The translations under genes and the position numbers were made by a program. The notes beneath the pieces are model-generated. The model saw only the letters and a list, made by a program, of their open reading frames with translations, was not told where the DNA came from and made no database searches. Positions 1 through 11,139 of a stretch of 64,000 bases of DNA are shown piece by piece (positions within the stretch are counted from its first letter, which is position 1; every line of letters starts with the position of its first letter). The stretch spans positions 5,642,001 to 5,706,000 of the forward strand of contig NC_092406.1 of assembly GCF_009017415.1 (NCBI RefSeq), written 5' to 3'. The stretch is from Aspergillus flavus (Eukaryota; Ascomycota; Eurotiomycetes; Eurotiales; Aspergillaceae).

Positions 1-815
1 AGATGGCCTGCCATTGAGAAGGTTGTATCGCACGGACAACCTTGAGAGTGAGGAAATCAGAGAAATGATGAACAGAAGGCAACACAACCAACAAACTGTT
101 CTAGCTTTCTATGCCCTTGAAACTGGACGAGACAGTCGTGGCAACCCATCAACGGATATTTATACTTCCCTCAAGTATTAGACGTCGCATACCCAGGCCA
201 ACCAGCTGTAGCAAAGTGCCGCAGTCAGGCCATCGACGAGCCCATGGGAACGCGACATCTTCCCGCACGATAGTCTGTGCCCTCGGCAACAATCTAACCC
301 GGGATGCCTCTAACAGACTAAAGCGCTGCCTGAATCCACCTCCGCAAAACCGGTACGGCTTCCCCGCAAACTCTGTTCATGATTGGGACCTGAAAAGGGT
401 TTGGTGGTTCTATCCGAAGGGTTGTGCCTCGCGACGAGGCAGATCGGACCCACCTCGGAAATGCCCCAGGATATGCTCATATCCGCCCTTGTTGTTGATC
501 TGGGGTCGGCCAAAGCACCTGCATCCACGGCCATTTTGTCTCATGACGTCAAGACAGTAGCTTTAAGCAATTAAATGCTATTACTTAATGCTCCGTGAGC
601 CGAGATGCCTGCCTCGAGCCGAAATCAAGGGCTATGACGCAGTTTTGCATCCCACCCTCGGGGCATGGCCGATAAGAGTTGACGTCGCTCAGAATAATCG
701 GCAGTTACCTTCCCCTCCATTTCTCCATTTAAATATTGAAGGACCTGGACATCTCTACCAGTTCCCTCATCCATATATTTGTTTTTCTTCCAGATTCACC
801 ATCACCATTGCCATC
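1..815. other. Left-edge intergenic DNA and presumed promoter of the dehydrogenase
   Basis: No recognisable gene is seen. The open frames here (for example 111-560) have no domain, codon pattern or splice structure that I recognise. The 3' part should carry the promoter and leader of the dehydrogenase starting at 816. An AT-rich patch lies near 728-737, and a CRE-like TGACGTCA occurs at 544-551, which may be chance. Confidence 0.4.
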
Positions 816-1796
816 ATGCCTCCTGCCGCGACCGAGAATGTTCCAGCTCCGGCTCCAGCTGCAGCTGCAGCTCCTAAGCCTGAAGCACAGCCATATCTCA
901 GCACGATGCCTTCTTCGGACTTCAGCTGGCAGATTACCCTCGCGAACAAAGTAATCGCAATTACGGGCGCCAACCGCGGAATCGGTTTGGGAATCGCGGA
1001 GGTCTGTCTCGCGAACTCGGCCAAGTTCGTATACTCTTTCGACCTGATGGAGCCTGGAGAGGACTTTGCGGAGCTCCAGAAGAGATACAGCAACTTCCGC
1101 TATATTCAAACTGATGTGACGAGCGAAGAAAGTATTGAGAATGCTATCAACAAAGTGATTGAGGAAACGGGTCGGATCGATGGCTTGGTGGCCAACGCTG
1201 GAATGACCAAGCATCAGCCTGCACTCAAGTTTGACCGTGAACAATTGGATAAACTCTTCAATCTCAATGTGAGTGTTCCCCTGCCACTAGTGCACGATGA
1301 TAGGCTAACAGGTATCAGGTTTTTGGTGCATACTTCTGCGCTCAAATTGTCGCACGCAAATTCATTGAGCTTGGCATCAAGGGGTCTATCGTCATGACTT
1401 CCAGTATGACTTCTTATCGACCAAATAGGGTGCGTATAGCTCGGTCCAGTCGCTTCAACGAAGGGCATCGCTAACCATTTCTTTCAGGCTGCCCCTTCTG
1501 CCCCTTACGGTGCGACCAAGGCCGCAGTCCGGAATATGTGTCACACACTGGCCATGGAGTGGAGCCAACATGGCATCCGCGTCAACAGCATTTCTCCCGG
1601 CTTCGTTCGTACCGCAATGACATACTACGTTGAGAAGTCTCCGGACTGGGATCTCAAGATGCAATACTACGGTGGTATGCCTCGTCTGGCCGACCCACGG
1701 GAGCTTGGTGGAGCGTACGTGTACCTCCTCAGCGACGCGAGCTCCTACACAACTGGTATTGATATCCCAATCGCTGGAATTGTGGGTGCGTGGTAA
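816..1796 (+). CDS. Short-chain dehydrogenase/reductase (mannitol/sorbose reductase-like)
   Basis: Three exons, 816-1268, 1319-1429 and 1488-1796, encode 290 residues. Both introns (50 and 58 bp) are GT-AG; the first has a GCTAACA branch site. After an Ala/Pro-rich N-terminus of about 35 residues comes a classical Rossmann SDR: the dinucleotide loop GANRGIG at 51-57, NAG at 127-129, and a catalytic Tyr195/Lys199 pair in PYGATK. The Ser of TSSM (about 180) lies 15 residues before the Tyr, a spacing I associate with the mannitol dehydrogenase/SOU1-type polyol branch. The C-terminus has SPGFVRT and the DASSYTTG segment that caps SDR folds. The family performs NAD(P)H-dependent carbonyl/alcohol interconversion and is normally cytosolic. 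The substrate is inferred from subfamily resemblance only. The ATG at 816 is chosen because the frame upstream of it is leader-like. Confidence 0.85.
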
Positions 1797-2135
1797 TGGT
1801 GCTATGGATGATCGTTAAGACGTGGGCTATGCATTATATATATCCGGTGAACCAGTATGGTTGGCGTTGTTTTTGCTTTATAGATTGTTCAGTTTTCCAA
1901 TGATAACCACTCGAGGCTTCCATATGTTTCCCATGCTGTAGACGGTATCACTGAATCTTCATGACCTACTCTTGACTGTCAGCGTTCAACACACTAGCAA
2001 GCTGTTCGACTATGTCACCATTTCTTTATCTTTTAGTTACTTCATTTCTTGGAGCCCTTTGTGGATTCACAAGGGCCTTTGTAGGTGTTTCTTTTTTGAA
2101 ACGGTCCCGTTTTCCTATCGGTCGTTTCTACATGA

Positions 2136-2166
2136 ATACTCAAAAAATACTCAAAAAATACTCAAA
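2136..2166 (+). repeat. Short tandem repeat, 11-bp unit (TACTCAAAAAA)
   Basis: The unit TACTCAAAAAA is repeated about 2.7 times without mismatch in AT-rich intergenic DNA. Probably slippage; no function inferred. Confidence 0.75.
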
Positions 2167-4973
2167 CCAGAAGAAGTCAATCACTTGTATTTCTTGCTCG
2201 TTCAAATTATCTACTTTGGTTTTTGAAGAGGTTGTAACGGGTCTCGGCCGAGGTAAACGTGGTTTAACGTGACAATCTACTCCGTGTTTTCCCCCGGTCC
2301 AGTTAGTCCGTGGTTACAGAACTGGGGAAGCACAATTAGGGCGGTATGTCACCTGTCAGAGGCTGAATTATAATGCTGACGACAAACGGTGGACGCAAAA
2401 GCGAACACAAAGCGGCGCATTGTCAACCCCAAAACGGACAAGGGAGTATCCAGATGGGGGTGGGCATTACGTGGATATACTACGTAAGATAATCATCGAG
2501 TAGAACAATAAGCTTTAACATCGTAATATAGCGGAGAACGTCAATGTGCCGCAATCGATCATTTTGTCGACCCTGTCATCTGCCACTGGCAAGAAGTTTG
2601 TTTGGGAGGCTTGGGGACATATATATAGTAGTGTGAAAGGGGGCCTTATCCGGGTGCATGAAAACAGTAACATATCGGATATCTATACTAAAGCATAATT
2701 ATCGACAGAGCTTCGCCCGAGTTAAGCTCTCATTGCAGATAGATGGTTGTTGGAATTAAGATCAAAGCTGTTCATTACGAGGTGGCTGTCCAGCTCACTG
2801 CCCTCCACTCCCCACGGCAGGGCCTCCGTCCATAGGAGCAGCAGTCAGCCCACATAGCCTAAGTCTCGTGAGGGGGGGGGCGAGAGCACTGTTTAAACGC
2901 CCACGGCAGTTTAGTTTAAGAGCTCAGGGGTGGATTTGTCCAATGAGCCTTGCGCTGGTCTCCGTGGATCAACTACCAGTAATTCTAATTTGCTGGTGTC
3001 ACATATCGGTCAGTGCTAGTGTTCTTTCGGTATGATGTTGCCTGGCTTGGGGCCAGCCACACACGAATGTCCTGGGAGATTTAGTATGGGAAACTGGACT
3101 GGATGTTGTGGCGTCTTACTTCTACCACTGTAACATAGGTTGAGGTATGATGTCGTCCATTGTGTGGTATTGTTCGTCGGGTTCTTAATCTTACTTCTCC
3201 AGAATCATCCATGTTCTTTGACAGATGTAGCAAAAAGAGATAATCCAACGGTCAACCAGAATAGGGCATTGTCCTGACCGTAACCGGAAATGCGACGGAA
3301 AGTCTGGAAACGTATCCAGCCGGAATCCACTCGGTATGACGCTAGTATCTTCAATGTTGGGGTGAGGAGAAAGGTGGGGCTCGATAAATTATGCGATTGG
3401 TCGGAAGTACATATTCCTATCATGGCCGCTGTTTCCACGTGGTTCTGCGGTAGCGTGATTCCATAATACATACCACATGTTACCGATGTATCGCGTGGAG
3501 GTGTTAACCCTGTTCTGTAATGTATAAAGAGGCAGTATCCAGATTACACCCAGATTCTGGTTCTCTGCCTGGCTGGTTAAGATTGCAATTTAAATCATCG
3601 CTACTACTAAGCCTAGCCAAATTGGAAATCTACATTCTGGGATCTGATTTCCGTTCCTGGGTTATTAGTTGAGGCGCCCAGGAACAAAGCGCTTCCATCA
3701 CTGGCCCGCCCCCCACTGTGGTGAGGCAGCTTCATATCGGATCCATCACACAATTCACCTGTTTTCTCACTAGAGCCAAAGGCTGTCTCGGCGATGAACC
3801 ATGTTCAATTCCACCGTTGAGGCCTTCAAGTCGCACCACAAAAGATCACCCATGGTGGCTGACAGAAGCATGACATCTCGACCCTTCGGCTGATTCGGTC
3901 CCTCAGCCTCCCCGTTGCACAAGGCAGAGAGAGAACCGCAAAAGTGTTAAGGGAAAGAGAGCCAAGCCATCGCCAAAGGGCTGGTGACGAATAAGATTCC
4001 TGGTAATCAACGCTCCGATTCCTGTCGATGCAACCCTGGCGACGGTAATAATGCGAGTCATTATTATTAGTAGCACAGTATTTGCTTGCTCTGAGCGGAG
4101 GCTTGCGTTCCAAGGGGTGGCCAGCTGTTCTTTCCACGCGGTTTTCTTGTTCATTGAGTTTGGAGTTTTGCGTTTGAAAATGCCGCATGGCATCCATACA
4201 TGACATGGGCTTTTCAACGACGGTGAACTTACTTTTCAGACCAAAAAAGGGCGGATTCTGCCCGATCGCATGTCCTATTTCGGAAGGGAACACTGGACCC
4301 ATGACTTATTCAAAGTCCCTGTGGTTCTAGAAAACTCTCTTGCTGATAGGTTTGTGGAGGAGGGTCGGGGGGTGGTAGACATCCTACATACGGGATACAT
4401 TAGTTACGGGACCATAGTAACAAGGAAGTTGTTCCTTCCTTTTTGCAGACAGGGTCCAAAGAGCAGAATTTTCTTTATATGATTCTAGAGGAATCGAGAA
4501 CCGTGAAATCATACATAGATGACTGGTTCCTCCCGACAGATATCTGGTACATACATACAGCCGACCGGGTACGGACAAAGCCCCATACAACCAGTAATAC
4601 CGACGCCGATACATACACAAGCCTCCTCCAGAACAGGAACTTTCAGGTACCGAACCCAATATGAAAGCAGTTACAGCCATAATGGGGAGGTGCAGTTACG
4701 ATGGACAATGGCTGTGAATTCCGATCAGAAATAGTAGCAACTCTTTTACTTTATCAATAAGAATCCAGAAAGATTGAGTTTTATTATATCCCTCAAGATT
4801 TCCCCCCTCATTTTTCCCCAACCGCCAATCCACACGTCCGCCCGTCGAAGTCGCCCCAAATGGCTTGGGGCCCGCGCACCATCCGTCATAAGCTGAACAG
4901 TAATCAATCGTTCGCTCTCTAACTCCGTCACTACCGATCTGAGTTACCATTCTCAATATCCGACCCATTCATT

Positions 4974-5055
4974 CTCTCTCCTCTTTCCACAACTCCCCCC
5001 CTTCGTGTCTTTCTCTCCCTTCCTCTCTTTCTCCCTTCTTGTCTTCCCCTTTACA
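4974..5055 (+). promoter_or_regulatory. Pyrimidine-rich tract in the creB 5' region
   Basis: About 80 bases are almost all C and T, in runs such as CTCTCTCCTCTTTCC, roughly 0.5 kb before the creB start. CT-rich tracts are common just upstream of, or in, transcription start regions of Aspergillus genes. That this marks the creB transcription start is inferred. Confidence 0.4.
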
Positions 5056-5522
5056 TGGTCTTTTAGTTCTTACTTGCTAGACCTCTAGAACCTAGATTCA
5101 TTGATCGGTTTCTTTGTTTGCTCGCTTGTTAAGGTTCCAGCTTAGCCTGAATTTCCCCTGCGTACTTTACGGGGTGCCCCCACAGCTCTCGATTCCGCCG
5201 CCCGTTCACATTCCGCCCCATTCCTCGTTCACACCCTCCAGCGCTTCTTTCACTTCCATCGACTCCGCGGACCTTCTAAACCTTATGCCTCACGCTGTTC
5301 CTTGTCACCTTACGTAGTGGTTACCATCCGATCTACCAAATCCAATCCAATTGTCCTTTTCTCCTCTGGCCGCTCATCTCTCCGCTTGTCGCATCGTCCG
5401 TTCGTTTGCGCGTTGTCTGACCAACGCCTGTTCGGCCCCTCCAGCGGCCCTGCTGTCGGCTTCTGCTTCAAAAACCGTCAGATGAAGCTTGAAATCGCGA
5501 GTCAAGATCTGTTGTGACAATT

Positions 5523-8169
5523 ATGGGGTCGTTTCTAAGGAGTCTACGCAGAGATGTGGTGAGTGGTTCTGTCCTCGTTTTGCCTTCCGGTCTTTTGTCT
5601 CGTTTCGCCATCGTGATAGGGTCTCTTTTCCAGGGTGTGGCGAAGGACATACCAAGATAAGCAAGAAAGGAAAGAGAGAAACAGGAAAAAAAAATCCAAG
5701 AAGAGGAAGGAGGGGGAGCGGCTCTACCAAACCATATTCCTATTTACCCTGCGAAACTAAATGCTAATTCTCGATTTGTCCAGGGACCTCCCACACCCTC
5801 AGTTGGGGCGACTCCCGCAAAGAAAGAACCACCAGTGCCCCCGGTGACCCCTTTAGAAAAGATGCTCCAGGATATGGGTGCGATCCGCGAGGATGGTAGT
5901 GACAAGTTTTTTGGGATGGAGAATGTGAGTCTGGCTGTGTCGTGATTTTTGGAATGCTATGTATCATGGTGCTAATGTTGTCTTCTATTTTTAGTACGGT
6001 AATACCTGGTAAGTCGATGTGTACTTGGTCTCGGGCAGCTTGCACTTGCAGAGGTGCGAAACGGAGCACATTACTGACGCTCATCTCGCCAGTTATTGTA
6101 ATTCGATCCTACAGTGTCTATATTATTCCGTTCCTTTTCGAGAGGCTGTCGTTAATTACCCGACCCGAACTCCTATAGAGAGTCTGGAAGCGGCGCTGGC
6201 AAATACTCTTCGCTATCAAAACTTCGCCGCCAACTTGGAAGCCGAGGCGCTGGCCGAGAAACAGAAAGCTGCCAATGCCCAGCGTCCTGGCGCGCCTCCG
6301 AATCAACCGCAAAAACCAGAGGACAAAGACTCGCCTGAATATAAGAAGAAGATGGCATTACAGACGCTGCCCCTCTTGGAGACTAAGAACAACGCGACCA
6401 GCTATGGAATGTCAGAGTCCCTCTTCACGTCGTTGAAAGACTTATTCGAGTCTGTTGTCGCAAGCCAGTCACGGATAGGTATAATCCGACCACAGCACTT
6501 TTTGGATGTTCTCCGACGCGAACACGAAATGTTTCGGACTGCCATGCATCAAGATGCCCATGAATTCCTAAACCTACTTCTCAACGAAGTTGTTGCGAAC
6601 GTGGAGGCAGAGGCATCTAAACAACCTGAACCAGAGAGAAGTCTTCCTCCAGCTGAAAGCGCAGACTCGACTGAGCTATCGGGAAGTTCAGGCTCTAAAA
6701 CACCCAACACTACTCGCTGGGTACATGAATTATTTGAAGGGACTTTGACCTCGGAAACACAGTGTTTAACTTGCGAGAAGGTTTCGCAACGTGACGAAGT
6801 TTTCTTGGACTTGTCGGTAGATCTTGAACAGCACTCGTCGGTTACGTCGTGTTTGAGGAAGTTCTCAGCGGAGGAGATGCTTTGCGAAAGAAACAAGTTC
6901 CACTGTGATAACTGCGGTGGTCTTCAAGAGGCGGAAAAGAGGATGAAAATCAAGCGCCTGCCTCGGATTCTGGCCCTGCACCTCAAACGATTCAAATATA
7001 CCGAAGACCTGCAACGACTTCAAAAGCTGTTCCATAGGGTTGTATATCCCTATCACCTTCGCCTTTTCAATACGACAGACGATGCGGAGGACCCGGATCG
7101 TTTATACGAGCTGTATGCAGTGGTGGTGCATATCGGTGGCGGGCCATATCATGGACACTATGTCGCCATTATTAAAACACAAGATCGCGGATGGTTGCTG
7201 TTTGACGATGAGATGGTAGAGCCTGTGGACAAGAACTATGTCCGTAATTTCTTTGGTGACAGGCCAGGCCTCGCCTGCGCCTACGTCCTATTCTATCAGG
7301 AGACCACACTTGAGGCTGTTATGAAAGAACAAGAGCAAGAAAACATGGACCTAAACACGAGCGTCGCCGATATCAACGACTCAACCTTAAAACAGAATGG
7401 CTATCCTCTATCTCCAGGGTTGGCCCATGTTCACAGCGCATCTCAGATACCATCACCCAGTGAACCAGCCCGATTCAGCAATCTCCAACGGGCCCCTACT
7501 GCACCTCCTTTATTCCCTCACCCGGAACATGCAGACTCTGAAAGTTCCCCCGCAGATCCTTCGACTACTGCATCTGCCACCCCTCCTGTTCCACCAATAC
7601 CGGACATTCATTCTCTCCCTCTCAGCCCCAAGAAGAGCGACTCTCATTTCAAAAAGGAACGGGCCAAAGAGGAAAAGGAGCGAAAAGCAAACGAGAAAGA
7701 AAAAGAGAAACAGCGCCGGAGGGATCAGGAAGCGAGAATCAGAGAACAGCGACGAGAGGATGCTGAAATCCGAGCTGCGCTCGAGGCGAGCAAGGCGTCC
7801 AAGGCCGAGGAAGATCGTCGACATTCCCCCGATGACACCAAGAAGTCAAGCCATGGCTTGAGCCGTCTGAAGCGCGGTAGCAAGAGCTTCAGCCATCGGC
7901 TCGGCAAAGATAAAGAGAATCGAGTTTCTTCATCCAGTCACTCAGCAACACCTATTGCGGAACACCCACCATCAAGAAACGGGGCCTCCGAATCACAGCA
8001 ACAACTACCTAACGGCCAATCTCCAGGTTCTCATGGCTTACATACTAGACATACAGGACTGGATGAAGAGCGGGATACACTCAAAGATCCCAAACACGAC
8101 AGAAGCGGACATCATGGAAAATGGAGGAGTTTCAGTCTCAAGAAGAAGTCATTTAGCATTCTTTCATGA
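5523..8169 (+). CDS. creB: Ubiquitin carboxyl-terminal hydrolase CreB (USP12/46 type)
   Basis: Four exons, 5523-5558, 5784-5924, 5995-6008 and 6093-8169, encode 755 residues, matching the size I recall for Aspergillus CreB (about 766). CreB is the deubiquitinase of the carbon catabolite repression network and works with the WD40 protein CreC. The Cys box YGNTCYCNS is at 60-68 with catalytic Cys64, whose codon is split TG|T by the third intron. The QDAHEFLN box follows, then a CxxC/CxxC zinc-finger segment (TCEK and CDNCGG), and the His box GGPYHGHY with His about 419. The C-terminal third is low-complexity, Pro/Ser-rich, then a charged coiled-coil rich in Lys/Glu/Arg, as in CreB. The first intron is 225 bp, long for this window. 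Identity rests on the long coiled-coil tail plus the USP12-like core. Confidence 0.93.
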
Positions 8170-9283
8170 GCCTTTCTTCTCGTCCCGGTATTTCGGCGAC
8201 AAGTATCGGCGATGTTTTTCTGCACATAGAACGCTCGTTTTCCGTACATATTTCGATGTATCATCACCTTTATCTTCATACCGGTTGAATGGATCTTTCG
8301 GCGGCATATTTCACAGTCCCGCGCATCTTCTGGCAAGGATCCCATAGGAACCGGTTATGTTTTACTTCTTCGTGCGTTTTTGCTTCTTATCGCATACGAT
8401 GCATTCCATTTGCTTGTTGTTTTAGCCACCACTCTATATCTTCGATTCATCAACTTTGTGATACCCGTGCCTGGGTCACATAGCTGGGCAAATGAGGCGT
8501 TTGGCGTGTTCATTTCTGTTTCACATTGCTTTTCAAATGAGCTGGCAATTTATGGCAAGGGGTTCAGGTCTGTTCAGGTTTTGGGAACGGTGCGCAAATT
8601 CTGAAAAAGAAAAGAACAGCAGAGCATTTTACTGTACTGTAGGTAGGATGGGCGACATGTCCATCCTTTCGCCATGTATATCGTGTTCTATTACTCTAGG
8701 GGATGTCCACACAAATAGACAAGGTTGTATGAAACCAGCACGATGCGTGAATCTAAATGCAACGGCGGAATATTCTCCTTCAAAGAGCCGATCGAACCAT
8801 CTAACCACTTGAATCCAGGTATACATATGTAGTATATCATTTGAAGCTTTTTCAAGGAATCCATATTTTCACGCTAAACCACAGAACAAGAAAGAGAAAC
8901 TCTATAGAAACAACCATTTACTCATATAGTCACATTGCAACGCGACAACGCCACTCCCAGGCCACAAATGTCCCATCCAGACAATCAGGAACAGAAACAG
9001 CTCCATTCTCGACTGCAGTTCGCCGCAATTTGCTCCATCACCCAGCTACCAAAGGCCGATGTATGCTTTTTTACATGAGATTCTCAGATCGACACTCGTG
9101 CGCTCGTGCATCGTTTCTCTCAGGAAGCAAAACGTTCACTGGTTATTTGGATGGGTTCGAGATACCGGGTGTTGTGGCAAGCATTGCATTCCATCTAGCT
9201 AGCTCACAGGGTGTCCGGTCGATCGCTCGGCAATAGGATCAATCAAAAAACTCCGCAGGTTTCAAAACAAAGTAACCGGTCGC
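8170..9283. other. Convergent intergenic region, creB and yos1 3' ends
   Basis: About 1.1 kb between the stop codons of creB (+) and yos1 (-). It should hold both 3' UTRs. No gene, tRNA or repeat is evident; the open frames here are short and unrecognisable. Confidence 0.4.
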
Positions 9284-9753
9284 TCAACCGAGAATAATCG
9301 AATATACAATGATTATAGTATTAATGACGATAAGGGGTACTGGCGCAGAGACAAGTCATTAGCACTCAATCCAAAACATGTATACAGACATGCTCCCGGG
9401 CTCATAATCTCAAACAGAGACCACCCAGGCAACCAGCACAGGTAGATAGAAAGGTAAGACATCAACAACATACTTCGCATAACAGTCCGCACACTAGCAA
9501 TCAGATCTACCGTTTTAGCCTTGACGCTGGTACTATCGTATGAGGTGCCGAAGGCAGGGTCAGCTTGGCTGCGACCCCATCCGACTGTGTAGAGGTTATT
9601 AGATTAGCTGGGTGTTCGCTTTTGCTTGTGAGGGGGGATAGGTCATCGACTCGACGTACTTCTGGCGAGAAAGCGGTCTTCGCTTAGGATTGCGATTGCA
9701 TTTGTTATTAGGACGGCGACGTAGACAAGGCGTCCGAGGCCGAAGAGGAACAT
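9284..9753 (-). CDS. yos1: Yos1-like ER-Golgi transport membrane protein
   Basis: A small gene that long-ORF searches miss. Exons 9753-9660, 9584-9474 and 9339-9284 (minus strand) encode 86 residues, against 80-90 for Yos1/IER3IP1. The start reads MFLFGLGRLVYVAVLITNA, a hydrophobic segment, followed by a LSEDRFLARIGWG stretch. Next come VDLIASVRTVMRIPLI and a C-terminal hydrophobic segment ending YSIILG. This is the Yos1 pattern: N-terminal TM, (E/D)RFL..IGWG, SVRTVMR.PLI, C-terminal TM. Introns of 75 and 134 bp are GT-AG and both split Ile codons. Yeast Yos1 associates with Yip1-Yif1 in COPII transport between ER and Golgi. It is convergent with creB and divergent from the relic at 9952. Confidence 0.92.
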
Positions 9754-9951
9754 TTTGGATTGCGGTGTTGGGTGTGTTAAGTTGCGGAGTGGGTTTGGAG
9801 AAGGTGAGGTGTCTTGGTCCGTCGATAACGATAAATGCCCACTCCGCGGACACGGGACTCGAGCCAAGACTCTTCCTCTTTCTAACAGTATACTTTTTTC
9901 TCCTTGATATTTTATAACACTAGAAATCGAGACCTTTCAATTGCGTGCTCC

Positions 9952-10850
9952 ATGGATACTTCTAGTACTTCTACCCCTGCGGAATGTACTCTACAGCCTT
10001 CAGGAGTCATTACCTTCACCACTAGGGGGCGCGTCCTCGATAGACTTCCCTCTATCCTCTCCCGCGCCGGAGTTGTTAGATGGTCTCGATCAGGATGATC
10101 TAGATATTGATCAAGACGAGGAGATGGATGAAGGAACAGCCGAAGAAACAGCAGATTATCCAAAATTCCGTACCCGGGAGAAGCTACATTATATGGCTGA
10201 CGCTTTGGAGCATATTGGATAGAGTGCAGAGGGATTTTTACGTGCATAGACAAACTCAGCAGTCCAGCTTTGACAGTCAAAATATTGTACAAGAGAGAAA
10301 CGTCAGGCGTATTTCCGAAAAACAATAGACAGGCTGGCACTTACAAAATGATCTCTACGATCCAGCTATTCTTACAGAGGAACTGACTATGCTGGAGGAA
10401 AGCAATATTTTAATCAATTCGATCTCCAGGGTACAATTGAGGATATTGATTCCAACCAAGCTACCAAGATAATCAAGACAACAGCACCTAGTTGGTACCG
10501 ATCAATCTGGAAATGTCTGGTTAATAAACGCTCGTCTCGTCCAAGTTATCAAACCACTCGTCATACCGGTAATATAAACGCCAAGCACCACAAGGTTCTT
10601 TTCTTTATAACTTGCCTTGTCTGTCATTCAAGAGCTCCAAAGAAATCTCCTTATTTGGCGTCGATACTCACAGTCTATCTCCAGGGCTCGGGGGTAAAGC
10701 GACATGTTGTTTGAAAACTTTCGGAACTGGGTATAGGTCAATCTTATGTTCATGGAAATGCGCTCCTCAAGAGGATATTTAAAAGTCAGGCGGCATAGTA
10801 TTCTCTCTACCGCATATTCTTTGAACTATATATAACCGTGGCTGGTGTAC
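9952..10850 (+). pseudogene. Decayed transposon-like ORF (resembles DUF6589-type fungal proteins)
   Basis: A coding-like stretch broken into at least three frames. It reads an acidic segment (LDQDDLDIDQDEEMDE), then KLHYMADALEHIG followed by TAG, then SAEGFLRA followed by TAG. After frame changes come WYRSIWKCLVNKRSSRPSYQ and VCHSRAPKKSPYLASILTV, then YLQGSGVKRHVV, a TGA, and KLSELGIGQSYV. The series 'short helix, W-rich segment, YL..L.VYL.GSGVKR, LGI..SY' resembles the start of DUF6589-type ORFs that occur as repeated, mobile-element-like genes in fungi. Two stops fall where Trp (TGG) would fit, as expected from G-to-A change. Not a functional gene. The family name is from memory and is the weakest part of this call. 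Confidence 0.55.
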
Positions 10851-11139
10851 ACACATTACTCTTGACTATGTAGAAACAATGATTAGTCATCATCCTCAGT
10901 AGTGCTTGAGCTCGCTTTGTATGATATAGTAGCAGTAACTCGACCAAATAAGGCCTTTTTGATACTTAGAAAAAAAAAATTATGTGAGTATTTTAATATA
11001 TATAATTATTGAATCTGCTTTGTGATTGACTTGCCACCACACTGGACGTAACTCCGGAAAAGTTGTCCCCGGTTTTCTGCCACCTGCTTGATTGGATTGG
11101 TCTACGTGTGCTTCAAACCACAACTCCAACTGCGGCACA

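Larger units (their letters stand above)
1797..5522. other. Long intergenic region and creB leader/promoter
   Basis: No gene is recognised in 3.7 kb. The open frames (for example 3205-3471 and 3826-4302 on the minus strand) look like chance frames. Visible structure: a short 11-bp tandem repeat near 2136-2166, and a strongly pyrimidine-rich tract at about 4974-5055 on the coding strand before creB. No tRNA was found by eye. Confidence 0.4.

Noticed and set aside
2259..2400. Possible TACTCCGT and direct-repeat signals resembling a mobile element end
   Set aside because: Only one near-match to the motif, no inverted terminal repeats or target-site duplication could be found by eye.
3826..4302. 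158-codon minus-strand open frame as a gene
   Set aside because: No domain, no conserved pattern, unusual composition and no splice partners; typical of a chance frame.
4350..5050. CreA-type SYGGRG sites upstream of creB
   Set aside because: Six-base degenerate sites are expected often by chance; there is no clustered pair close to the presumed start.
8629..8826. A GGTTCGATC-like box near 8787 on the minus strand as a tRNA T-arm
   Set aside because: The bases on either side cannot form the 5-bp T-stem, and no A box or acceptor stem lies at the right distance.
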